Made by a program: the position numbers and the translations under genes. Below, piece after piece: positions 51,177 through 60,212 of a stretch of 64,000 nt of DNA; positions within the stretch are counted from its first letter, which is position 1, and the number at the start of each line of letters is the position of its first letter. The notes beneath the pieces were generated by a model, which saw only the letters and a program-made list of their open reading frames with translations, ran no database searches and was not told the DNA's origin. The DNA comes from an uncultured Pelagibacteraceae bacterium (lineage in GTDB: Bacteria > Pseudomonadota > Alphaproteobacteria > Pelagibacterales > Pelagibacteraceae). The stretch lies in the NCBI GenBank assembly GCA_902571955.1, contig CACGDZ010000001.1:184877-248876 (forward strand). The letters are read 5' to 3'.

Positions 51177-52079
51177 ATGTCAGTAAAATTAGGAATAGCA
51201 CCAATTGCATGGAGTAATGATGATATGCCTGAATTGGGTGGAGACACATCACTAGAGCAGTGTTTGTCTGAAGCTAGTCAGGCTGGATTTATTGGAATTG
51301 AATCTGGCGGTAAATTTCCAAAAAAATCAGAGGAATTAATTCCTAAACTTAATGAATTTAATCTAAATCTTTGTTCAGGTTGGTATGGCGCTAATTTAAG
51401 AACAAATAGTGTAAATGAAGAAAAAAGAGTTATTCAAGATCAACTTAAACTTTTCAAAGATTGTAATTCACCTTGTATGGTTTTTGCTGAAGTTTCTGGT
51501 TCAATTCAAGGAGACCCAAATCGAAAATTATCTACAAGACCTCAAATGGATCTTGATGAGTCTAAAAAATATTATGAAAAAATTTCAGAAATGGGAAAAT
51601 ATCTCGACGATGAAGGTATGCCACTTGCTTATCATCATCATATGGGCACGATAATAGAGACTGAAGAGGATACGATTAGATTACTTGAAAACACGCATGA
51701 TAGTGTAAAACTTACATTAGACACTGGCCACATGTTATTTGCTCAGGGAGACTCTTTAAAAATATTAAATGATTTTAACGAAAGATTAATTCATATCCAT
51801 TGTAAGGATATTAGAAAAAGTGTCTTAGAAAAATCTTTAAAAGAAGACTTAAGTTTTAGAGGTGCGTTTTTAGAAGGTGCATTTACAGTTCCAGGTGATG
51901 GTTGCATTGATTACAAGCCGTTGTTTGACGTATTGAAAGAAAAAAATTATTCAGGATGGTTAGTTGTAGAAGCAGAACAAGATCCAGCCAAAGCAAACCC
52001 ATTTGAATATGCAAAAATAGGTTACAAGTATTTAACTGAAACTTTAAATAACAGTAACATTGATATCTATAATAACTGA
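51177..52079 (+). CDS. iolE: Inosose dehydratase-like (IolE) TIM-barrel protein
   Basis: KLGIAPIAWSNDDMPELGGDTSLEQCLSEA...GFIGIESGGKFP; YHHHMGT; LDTGHMLFA; HIHCKDIR. Confidence 0.8.
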   Translation: MSVKLGIAPIAWSNDDMPELGGDTSLEQCLSEASQAGFIGIESGGKFPKKSEELIPKLNEFNLNLCSGWYGANLRTNSVNEEKRVIQDQLKLFKDCNSPCMVFAEVSGSIQGDPNRKLSTRPQMDLDESKKYYEKISEMGKYLDDEGMPLAYHHHMGTIIETEEDTIRLLENTHDSVKLTLDTGHMLFAQGDSLKILNDFNERLIHIHCKDIRKSVLEKSLKEDLSFRGAFLEGAFTVPGDGCIDYKPLFDVLKEKNYSGWLVVEAEQDPAKANPFEYAKIGYKYLTETLNNSNIDIYNN

Positions 52080-52163
52080 CAGTCTATAAACAATAGTTAG
52101 TTCACCCATCTTAGGAGCAATTCAGAGCGATTTAAAATGAAATTTTTTAAAATTATTTCTATA

Positions 52164-53156
52164 TTATAATTTTACGATCTTAGATTTTTCTAATTTTTCA
52201 TCAAAAAAATCAATAATATTTTGAATTGTCTCTTTACCCATTCTTGTCATACATTCGTCAGTAAAAGCTGCTGTATGCGGACTTAAGTAAACTTTTTCAT
52301 TTTTAAGAAGTGGATTCTTGTCATCAGGAGGTTCTTTTTTAAATACATCAATACCGGCACCAAAAATTAAATTTTCATTGAGTGCCTTATCAAGATCTTC
52401 TTCATGGATAATGCCACCTCTTGCTGCATTAATAATAATGCAAGTTTTTTTCATTGTTTTTAATAAATCATAATTAATTAAATTTTCAGTTTGATCCGTT
52501 AGAGGCATATGGAGCGAAATAACATCCATAGTTTTTACTACTTCAGCTAGATCTTCTACTTTTTTTCCTCCTAATTCTTCAATTTTATCTTTGTCTACAA
52601 ATGGATCATAAACAAATACATTCATTTCAAAACCCAGACATCTTTTTATTAAAGCTTTTCCTATTCTTCCAAAACCCATTATCAAAAAATTTTTTTTCCA
52701 AACTTCTATTGTCTTTGGTAATTTATTTCTGTCTTTAAAATTTCCATCTCTTACTGTTTTGTCAAATAAGTCTTTTCTTTTTGCAATATTTAACAAAACA
52801 AACATTACATGTTCTGCAACTGTAACAGCATTAGCATTAGCTGTTATTGCTATTTTTATATCTTTTTCTTTGGCTTTTTTTAAATCAATATTGTCATAAC
52901 CAACACCATGTCTTGATATAATTTTTAAATTTTTTGCCTCTTCAAACGCTTCTCCAGGAAGCTTAGCAATTCTTATTGATGCGCCATCACAATCTTTTAA
53001 CTTTGATTTTAAATTTTCTAAAGAAGTATCATCAGTTACTTCAACATCAAAATTAGGATGATTATTAATTAATTCCATCCCTTTTTCATGGACTTTTTGA
53101 ATAATTAATATCTTTTTTTTATTACTCATAATTGTATATAAATTTTTAGAGAGCAA
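52164..53156 (-). CDS. D-isomer 2-hydroxyacid dehydrogenase (SerA-like, no ACT domain)
   Basis: ISRHGVGYDNIDL; MGFGRIGKAL; INAARGGIIHEEDL; LSPHTAAFT. Confidence 0.92.
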   Translation of the reverse strand: MLSKNLYTIMSNKKKILIIQKVHEKGMELINNHPNFDVEVTDDTSLENLKSKLKDCDGASIRIAKLPGEAFEEAKNLKIISRHGVGYDNIDLKKAKEKDIKIAITANANAVTVAEHVMFVLLNIAKRKDLFDKTVRDGNFKDRNKLPKTIEVWKKNFLIMGFGRIGKALIKRCLGFEMNVFVYDPFVDKDKIEELGGKKVEDLAEVVKTMDVISLHMPLTDQTENLINYDLLKTMKKTCIIINAARGGIIHEEDLDKALNENLIFGAGIDVFKKEPPDDKNPLLKNEKVYLSPHTAAFTDECMTRMGKETIQNIIDFFDEKLEKSKIVKL

Positions 53157-53239
53157 TTTTAATACGAGAATTATTCTATAAAGTAAATTAGTTTTTTTAT
53201 TAAAGTTGTATTTATTAAATATTTAAAATAAATTTAGTT

Positions 53240-53836
53240 GTGAATTTGACAATTAATATTCTCCTATTTGTTTTTAATTTCCTTGAGAAAATAAATACTT
53301 TTTTTTTAAGAATTGGTAGAAAGTTTGCATGGATAGCAATACTCCTGATGGTGATTGTTATCTTGGTACAAGTATTTTTTAGGTATGTATTAAATAATGC
53401 ACTGCCGTGGCCTGACGAGGTTGCTAGATTTTTGATGTTATGGATGACAGGATTGATTGCACCCTCTGCTTATAGATGGGGTGGATTTGTTTCTATTGAT
53501 TTATTAGAGAGATTTTTGCCAAAACTTATTTCAACTCTTTTAACTTTGTTTTTATTAATTGTATCTCTTTTTGTTTTAGTTATTGGTTTAGAATTAGGAA
53601 TTAAACATATTAATGCTGGATGGATATTTAATTCCTCTTCAATAAAGATTCCTTTTCATTTGATTGGTGGAAAAGCAGAACCAATAAAATTAGCATGGAT
53701 GTATATGTCCTTACCAGTAGGGATTATTTTTTTAATATCTGTGAACATAGAATTAATTTTAAGAAATATTCTTACTAATTTTACAAAGTTAGAATTGCCT
53801 GAAGACTACGATAAACAAAAGCTGGAGACACAATAA
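53240..53836 (+). CDS. TRAP transporter small permease (DctQ)
   Basis: VQVFFRYVLNNALPWPDEVARFLMLWM DctQ motif. Confidence 0.92.
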   Translation: MNLTINILLFVFNFLEKINTFFLRIGRKFAWIAILLMVIVILVQVFFRYVLNNALPWPDEVARFLMLWMTGLIAPSAYRWGGFVSIDLLERFLPKLISTLLTLFLLIVSLFVLVIGLELGIKHINAGWIFNSSSIKIPFHLIGGKAEPIKLAWMYMSLPVGIIFLISVNIELILRNILTNFTKLELPEDYDKQKLETQ

Positions 53837-55125
53837 TGTTAGTTTGGTTTCTTCCTCTTTTTTTATTATTTTTGTTAATTGGTTTACCAGTATTTTTTGG
53901 TTTGTTAGCAGCACCAGGAATTTTGCTTTGGTTAAATGATCAAGCTAGAGATGGTGCTATGCTTTATAGAAATATTTATAATGGAATAGATAGCTTCCCT
54001 TTGATGGCAATTCCATTTTTTATGTTAGCAGGGGAGTTAATGAACAGAGGAGGAATAACTCATCGTCTTGTTGAGTTTAGTCAGGCAATGATGGGTCACT
54101 TAAAAGGTGGATTAGCTCATGTCAATGTGCTGACTTCAATGTTGTTTGCTGGTTTATCAGGTTCTGCTGTAGCTGACACATCGGCAATTGGATCAATGCT
54201 TATTCCTGCAATGGAAAAACAAGGATATACAAAAAAATTTGCAGCAGCTATTACTGCAGCTAGTTCTGTTATTGGACCCATAATTCCACCCTCAGGGATA
54301 ATGATTATTTATGCGTATGTAATGGGTGAGAGTGTTGCAGCATTATTTTTAGCAGGAATTGTACCTGGTATTTTAGTAGGAGTTAGTTTGATGGTCACAA
54401 TAAAATTTATGGCCAAGAGATATAATTTTCCAGCAGTAACCGAAAAAACAACTTGGAGCCAAAGAGGCAAGGCATCTCTTAAAGCTTTTTTTCCTTTAAT
54501 GACACCAGTGATAATTTTAGGAGGTATACTAGGTGGAATTTTTACTCCAACTGAAGCATCAGCTGTTGCAGCTGCTTATGCAATGTTTATCGGCCTATTT
54601 GTTTTAAAATCATTAAAATGGAAAGATGTTCCTAAGGTTATGACAAAAGCAGCGATGGTATCTTCAGTAGTTCTTCTTTTAGTTGGTGCTGCAATGGCTT
54701 TTAAAACCGTTGTAAGTTTATCACATGCTCCCGAGCATCTTGCAACGTTTGTTTTAGGATTAACTGATAACCCATATGTATTATTATTTCTTATAAATAT
54801 TTTATTATTTGTTGTTGGAATGTTTTTAGATGCAGGTCCAGCTATAATTATCTTGGGGCCAATTCTTGGACCAGTCTTTGTTGAGCTTGGAGTTCATCCT
54901 GTACATTTTGCAATTATTATGTCTGTAAATTTAACTGTTGGTTTAGCAACCCCACCCATGGGTCTTGTGTTATTTGTTGCATCTTCTGTTTCTGGGGAAA
55001 GAGTAGAAACAATTGCAAAAGCTATATTGCCATTCTTAGCAGTAGAAGCTATAGTTATATTTTTAATAACATATTTTCCATCAATTTCGATGACGATTCC
55101 TCTGCTTACTGGATTCGCAAAATAA
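53836..55125 (+). CDS. TRAP transporter large permease (DctM)
   Basis: MAIPFFMLAGELMNRGGITHRLVEFS; SVIGPIIPPSGIMIIYAY; GGIFTPTEASAVAAAYA. Confidence 0.96.
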   Translation: MLVWFLPLFLLFLLIGLPVFFGLLAAPGILLWLNDQARDGAMLYRNIYNGIDSFPLMAIPFFMLAGELMNRGGITHRLVEFSQAMMGHLKGGLAHVNVLTSMLFAGLSGSAVADTSAIGSMLIPAMEKQGYTKKFAAAITAASSVIGPIIPPSGIMIIYAYVMGESVAALFLAGIVPGILVGVSLMVTIKFMAKRYNFPAVTEKTTWSQRGKASLKAFFPLMTPVIILGGILGGIFTPTEASAVAAAYAMFIGLFVLKSLKWKDVPKVMTKAAMVSSVVLLLVGAAMAFKTVVSLSHAPEHLATFVLGLTDNPYVLLFLINILLFVVGMFLDAGPAIIILGPILGPVFVELGVHPVHFAIIMSVNLTVGLATPPMGLVLFVASSVSGERVETIAKAILPFLAVEAIVIFLITYFPSISMTIPLLTGFAK

Positions 55126-55217
55126 ATTTATCAATTTTTTTTACTAGTCGATAGACTCTCGAATTCAATTTAAGTATAGTTTTTGTACATAAATATTTAA
55201 TGAGAGGGGAAATAATT

Positions 55218-56270
55218 ATGAGTAAATTAATAAAATCATTTTTTTCATTATTATTCTTGATTAGTTTTACTGCGTCAGTTTCGGCTGCAGATTATAACTT
55301 AAGAATGACAATGAACTCTAATGATCAAGATGAAGACTATGATGGTGCTGTAGTATTTAAAAACTACGTTGAAGCAGCTTCAAATGGAAAAATAGCTGTA
55401 GAGTTATTTGTAGGTACTCAGCTATGTTCAAAAGGTGCTGAGTGTTTACAAGGTGTATCTGATGGAAGTATAGATATTTACATTTCTACTTCTGGAGGTG
55501 CTGCAGGTGTATTTCCATATGTTCAAGTTTTAGATTTACCTTATCTAATGGCTGATGACAGAATTGCTGAAGATGTAATGCAAGGTGATTTTGTAAGAAC
55601 CATGAGAAAAATGGCTCTAAAAGATTCTAACGATTCAATTAGATTGATGACAATTGGAAACACGGGAGGATGGAGAAATTTTGCTAATACAAAAAGAAGA
55701 ATTGCAAATCCGTCTGACATGAAAGGTTTAAAAATCAGAACAGTTGTAGCTGATTTACCTCAGGAACTTGTAAGAGCATTGGGTGCATCTCCAACTCCTA
55801 TTCCATGGCCTGAATTATTTACATCATTTCAAACTGGTGTAGTTGAAGGTTCTAAAAATGGAATTACTGACATTATGAACATGAAGTTTCCTGATGCAGG
55901 TCTAAAATATGTTACTTTAGATGGTCACGCATACATGGGAGCATTGTGGTGGATGAACAATGCAAAATATGAGTCAATGTCACCTGATCTTAAAAAAGTA
56001 GTAACTGATGGTTTCTATGCTTTGCAGCAAGCAACTTTTGCTTCTCCTAAAAGAAAATCAATTAAAGCTTATGAGGATTTTGTAGCTGGTGGAGGAGATT
56101 TATATGTTCCTACGCCTGATCAAAAAGCTAGTTTTAAAAAAGAAGCTAGCCCAGTGTATGATTGGTTTAAAGCTAATGTTAAAGGTGGAAAAGAAATTTT
56201 CAACGCTTTAACTAAAGCAGTAGCTAAAGCAGAGAAAAAAGCATCGAGCGCATACAAAAAAGATTTGTAA
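55218..56270 (+). CDS. TRAP transporter substrate-binding protein (DctP family); start 55218 preferred over 55200
   Basis: ATG 55218 preceded by SD-like AGAGGGGA and followed by a signal peptide; MKGLKIRT...LGASPTPIPWPELFTSFQTGVVEGSKNG. Confidence 0.94.
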   Translation: MSKLIKSFFSLLFLISFTASVSAADYNLRMTMNSNDQDEDYDGAVVFKNYVEAASNGKIAVELFVGTQLCSKGAECLQGVSDGSIDIYISTSGGAAGVFPYVQVLDLPYLMADDRIAEDVMQGDFVRTMRKMALKDSNDSIRLMTIGNTGGWRNFANTKRRIANPSDMKGLKIRTVVADLPQELVRALGASPTPIPWPELFTSFQTGVVEGSKNGITDIMNMKFPDAGLKYVTLDGHAYMGALWWMNNAKYESMSPDLKKVVTDGFYALQQATFASPKRKSIKAYEDFVAGGGDLYVPTPDQKASFKKEASPVYDWFKANVKGGKEIFNALTKAVAKAEKKASSAYKKDL

Positions 56271-56282
56271 TTTCAAATTAAT

Positions 56283-56314
56283 ATAATGGGGCGGATTTTA
56301 GTTCGCCTCATTAT
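56283..56314. terminator. Candidate bidirectional hairpin between convergent genes
   Basis: ATAATGGGGCG-N10-CGCCTCATTAT, 11-bp stem with one G-U pair, overlapping the stop of the minus-strand gene. Confidence 0.55.
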
Positions 56315-56781
56315 CTAAAAGGATATATCCAAGATTTATAATCTTTTATGAGAATATGAGCTTTTTCAATTTGTTCAGGAGTCATTTTTTTTATAACTTC
56401 TTCTTGAGAAATTGCAGCATCAGGATCTCCACCAATAGCAGACAAGCCATACCACATATAAGCTCTAACAAGATCAGGAGCTGGAAGTCCTCTACCAATT
56501 TCATAATACCACCCAACACCAGATTGAGCCCCAGGGTGACCTTTCATAGAAGATCTGAGATACCATTCAAAAGCTCTAACATCATCTCTTTCAACACCAA
56601 GACCCATAGCGTACATAATTCCAATAAGCTCTTCAGCATCAGCATTACCAGATCTAGCTGCTGGCATAAGTTCTTCCATAGCTTCTTCAAATTTTCCTTC
56701 TTCCATCAAATCTCGAGCATTTTCTATTTCTGCAAAAACTATGGATGGAATAAACAAAAGTATAAAAAGATATTTAATCAT
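56311..56781 (-). CDS. Secreted Sel1-like repeat protein
   Basis: Signal peptide MIKYLFILLFIPSIVFA; repeats NADAEELIGIMYAMGLGVERDDVRAFEWYLRSSMKGHPGAQSGVGWYYEIGRGLPAPDLVRAYMWYGLSA. Confidence 0.88.
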   Translation of the reverse strand: MIKYLFILLFIPSIVFAEIENARDLMEEGKFEEAMEELMPAARSGNADAEELIGIMYAMGLGVERDDVRAFEWYLRSSMKGHPGAQSGVGWYYEIGRGLPAPDLVRAYMWYGLSAIGGDPDAAISQEEVIKKMTPEQIEKAHILIKDYKSWIYPFR

Positions 56782-58119
56782 TTAAAAATAATAATATTTA
56801 TAATTCCATTTTTAATTTCAGTAAATAAAACTTACGCAATTGAATTACCAAAACCGCTGGGTAGTGATGATTTTCATGAAGTTGATATGAAACAAGTAAA
56901 AATAGGTAGACTTTTATTTCATGATAAAATTTTGTCTGCAAATCGAAACATTGCATGTGCAACCTGCCATAGTCATGATCTAGGTGGTTCAGATGGACTC
57001 TCGTTAGGTATTGGAGAAGGAGGTCAAGGTATAGGACTAGAGAGAACTGCAGGTGAGGGTGATAATAAAATAAAAAAACGAATTCCAAGAAATGCTTTAG
57101 CTTTATGGAATTTAGGATTTAAAGACATAACTGCCTTGTTACATGATGGAAGAGTTACTAAATCGAATATATTTGGTAACGGTTTTAATACACCTGCTCA
57201 AGAAGCTCTTCCTAAAGGACTTGATAATATAGTAGCAGTTCAAGCTTTATTTCCAATGACTAGACAGTTTGAGATGGCAGGAAATCCAGGTGAAAATGAA
57301 ATTATAGGTTTGGTCTCAAAAGTTGGAAAAGACAGCATGAGAATTGATAGAGTTTGGCCTGTAATTACCCACAGGATTAGAGGAATTCCAGAATATGTTG
57401 AATTATTCAAAAATGCTTTTGATGATGTAAACAGCCCTCTAGATATAAACATTACACATATTGTTAATTCGATTGCTGCATTTGAAATTCATGAGTGGAC
57501 ATCTTTTGACTCTCCTTTTGATGAATATTTAAATGGAGATAAACAAGCTTTAACTTTAAAGCAAATAAATGGAATGAATTTATTTTATGGAAAAGCAAAC
57601 TGCAGTTCTTGTCATTCTGGATCTTTGTTGTCAGATCAAAAATTTCATTCAATAGGAATTCCTCAGTTTGGACCCGGAAGGACAAGGCCTTTTGATCCTT
57701 ATGCTCGTGACGTTGGACGAATGGTCGAAACTGACAATATAAACGATATGTATAAATTTAAAACGCCAGCATTAAGAAACGTTTCTTTAACAGCTCCTTA
57801 CGGTCATAATGGTGCTTATCCAACTTTAAAATCAATAATTAAGCATCATTTAAATCCAATAAAAATGAACAAGAATTGGAAACCTGAATATGCAAATTTA
57901 CCTAAGGCACCTTGGTTAGAAGAAATTGATTTTGTAACTTTTTCAGACAAAAGAGAACAAGAGAGAATTCTATCAAGCATTGATATTCAACCAGTAGAAT
58001 TAAATGATAAAGAAATTGATCAACTTGTTTCTTTCCTCGAATCTTTAACAGGCAGAAGTGGAAATCAGAGACCGTTAGGTAAACCAGATAAAGTGCCAAG
58101 TGGGCTAAGTATTGATTAA
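56770..58119 (+). CDS. Di-haem cytochrome c peroxidase/MauG-family protein (start uncertain)
   Basis: Two CXXCH motifs (CATCH, CSSCH), FKTPALRNVSLTAPYGHNGAYPTL; signal-peptide-like LKIIIFIIPFLISVNKTYA; no nearby in-frame ATG/GTG/TTG. Confidence 0.85.
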   Translation: MFNHLKIIIFIIPFLISVNKTYAIELPKPLGSDDFHEVDMKQVKIGRLLFHDKILSANRNIACATCHSHDLGGSDGLSLGIGEGGQGIGLERTAGEGDNKIKKRIPRNALALWNLGFKDITALLHDGRVTKSNIFGNGFNTPAQEALPKGLDNIVAVQALFPMTRQFEMAGNPGENEIIGLVSKVGKDSMRIDRVWPVITHRIRGIPEYVELFKNAFDDVNSPLDINITHIVNSIAAFEIHEWTSFDSPFDEYLNGDKQALTLKQINGMNLFYGKANCSSCHSGSLLSDQKFHSIGIPQFGPGRTRPFDPYARDVGRMVETDNINDMYKFKTPALRNVSLTAPYGHNGAYPTLKSIIKHHLNPIKMNKNWKPEYANLPKAPWLEEIDFVTFSDKREQERILSSIDIQPVELNDKEIDQLVSFLESLTGRSGNQRPLGKPDKVPSGLSID

Positions 58120-58149
58120 GTTTTTAAATTAAACTGATACAAACAGAAT

Positions 58150-59232
58150 ATGAAAAAAATAAAATATGGAATTATAGGAGCAGGAACAATGGCTCGAGAA
58201 CATATTTTAAATATATCATTAATTGATAATGCTGAAGTAGTTGCACTTGCTGATCCTCATGAAGATTCATTAAATCAGTGTAAAGAAATTCTAAAAACAA
58301 AGGTTTCTTGTTTTAAAAATCATTTAGAAATGATTGAAAAAAATATTGTTGATGTATACTTGATCTCATCTCCTAACTTTACTCATATAGAAATCTTGAA
58401 AGATGTAATCAAAACTGAAAAACACATATTAGCGGAAAAACCATTATGCACTAATACAAAAGATTGTTTAGAAATAAAAAAACTTACAAAAGATTATCCT
58501 TCTGTATTTTGGACTGCGATGGAGTACAGATATATGCCACCAGTTTCAAAGTTTATAAATGAAATTCATAATAACAAAATTGGTGATTTAAAAACTTTAA
58601 CCATAAGGGAACATAGATTTCCTTTTTTAAAAAAAGTAAATAATTGGAATCGTTTTGAGGAAAATACTGGTGGTACACTTGTTGAAAAATGCTGCCATTT
58701 CTTTGATTTAATGAGATTGATTATCCAAAGTAACCCACTAAGTGTTTATGCAAGTGGTAGTCAAGATGTTAACCATTTAGATGAAGTGTATAATGAAAAA
58801 AAACCAGACATTATTGATAATGCTTATGTGATTGTAAATTTTGAAAATGGAGCAAGAAGTTTACTTGAGCTTTGTATGTTCGCAGAAAATTCTGAAATGC
58901 AAGAAGAACTTGTAGCCACAGGAAATAAAGGAAAAATTGAAACTTCAGTTCCTTCTGATAATTCAGGCAAAGCCTCATCAAATATAAGAATTGGACTAAG
59001 AGGTGGTAAAACACATATTGAAAATATTGAAGTAGATAAAAAAATTCTTGAGGCTGGCCACCATCATGGATCTACTTACTATGAACATTTAGCTTTTTTG
59101 AAAGCTATTCAAAATAATTCAGATCCAGAAGTTTCATTAGAAGATGGTTTGATTGCTGTTGCTGTAGGAGAGGCTGCAGAGCAATCGATAAAACAAGGCC
59201 GATTGATAAATCTAGATGAAATAATTAGTTAA
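58150..59232 (+). CDS. Gfo/Idh/MocA family oxidoreductase
   Basis: GIIGAGTMAREHI; AEKPLCTN; EYRYMPP; GGTLVEKCCHFFDLMR. Confidence 0.92.
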   Translation: MKKIKYGIIGAGTMAREHILNISLIDNAEVVALADPHEDSLNQCKEILKTKVSCFKNHLEMIEKNIVDVYLISSPNFTHIEILKDVIKTEKHILAEKPLCTNTKDCLEIKKLTKDYPSVFWTAMEYRYMPPVSKFINEIHNNKIGDLKTLTIREHRFPFLKKVNNWNRFEENTGGTLVEKCCHFFDLMRLIIQSNPLSVYASGSQDVNHLDEVYNEKKPDIIDNAYVIVNFENGARSLLELCMFAENSEMQEELVATGNKGKIETSVPSDNSGKASSNIRIGLRGGKTHIENIEVDKKILEAGHHHGSTYYEHLAFLKAIQNNSDPEVSLEDGLIAVAVGEAAEQSIKQGRLINLDEIIS

Positions 59233-60157
59233 AAAAATCTGTAATTTTTTTAACTATATAATCACTTACCCTAATGTTTGACTCTGTTGTTACACCAGAA
59301 ATATGAGGTGTTAATATACAATTCATACCCAGTTTTATTTTCTTATAAAACTCACTTTCTATTGGTTCTTTTTCAAACACGTCTAGAGCAAAGCCAGAAA
59401 TATTATTTTTATTGTAAGCTTCAATTAAATCATTCTCATTTATAATTCCTCCTCTAGAGGTATTTATTATAATTGGTTTATTTTTCATTTGAGAAAATGA
59501 TGATTTGTTTATGATATTTTTGGTTTCATCTGTTAGAGGTAGGTGTATTGAAATGATATCTGATTTTTCAAATATTTCCTTTAAATTTGATAATTTAACA
59601 TCAATTTCTTTATTATTTATTTCCTTAACATAAGGATCATAAGCTAAAATCTTTAAACCATTTTTTGAAGAATACTCAGCAACCTTTTTTCCAATTGTGC
59701 CAAATCCAATTATTCCTAAATACTTTTGGTTTATTTCAATGGATTTAATAGTTGTTCTTGGCCATTCACCCTTGACAGTTCCGTTATGAAACATTGGAAT
59801 TTTTTTAATAAGAGACATTGACGAAGAAACAACATATTCAGCAACAGAATCTGCATTCATTCCTGTAGCTGGTTGAACATGAATATTTTTACTTTTGCAA
59901 TATCCTGTATCAATATTGTCTAAACCAACACCCAACCTTCCAATAAATTTTAATTTTAATGCATTTTTTAAAATACTTGAATTTACTTGAGTTTTATTTC
60001 TTACAATTAGACCATCGTAGTCTTTAATTATTCTTGTTATTTCGTTTTCATTTTCAAATAATTTTTCATCGTATCTTACATCAAATTTTTTATTTAAATG
60101 TTCAAAACTATTTTGATTAATGAATTCTGTAATTAAGATTTTTTTATTATTATTCAT
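59225..60157 (-). CDS. D-isomer 2-hydroxyacid dehydrogenase
   Basis: IGRLGVGLDNIDT; IGFGTIGKKVAEY; INTSRGGIINENDL; TPHISGVT. Confidence 0.92.
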   Translation of the reverse strand: MNNNKKILITEFINQNSFEHLNKKFDVRYDEKLFENENEITRIIKDYDGLIVRNKTQVNSSILKNALKLKFIGRLGVGLDNIDTGYCKSKNIHVQPATGMNADSVAEYVVSSSMSLIKKIPMFHNGTVKGEWPRTTIKSIEINQKYLGIIGFGTIGKKVAEYSSKNGLKILAYDPYVKEINNKEIDVKLSNLKEIFEKSDIISIHLPLTDETKNIINKSSFSQMKNKPIIINTSRGGIINENDLIEAYNKNNISGFALDVFEKEPIESEFYKKIKLGMNCILTPHISGVTTESNIRVSDYIVKKITDFFN

Positions 60158-60212
60158 ATTCTTATTTAATTAAATGATTTAATACGAATATTAACAAAAA
60201 TAAAAATTATTT

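Noticed and set aside
52080-52163. 84-nt gap after iolE considered as a small RNA
   Set aside because: No clear promoter, stem-loop or T-tract; cannot be supported from sequence alone
55146-55157. AGTC-GATA-GACT hairpin between dctM and dctP
   Set aside because: Only a 4-bp stem; expected by chance
56356-56769. 5' extension of the MauG-like ORF
   Set aside because: Antisense to the well-supported Sel1 gene; not part of the signal peptide
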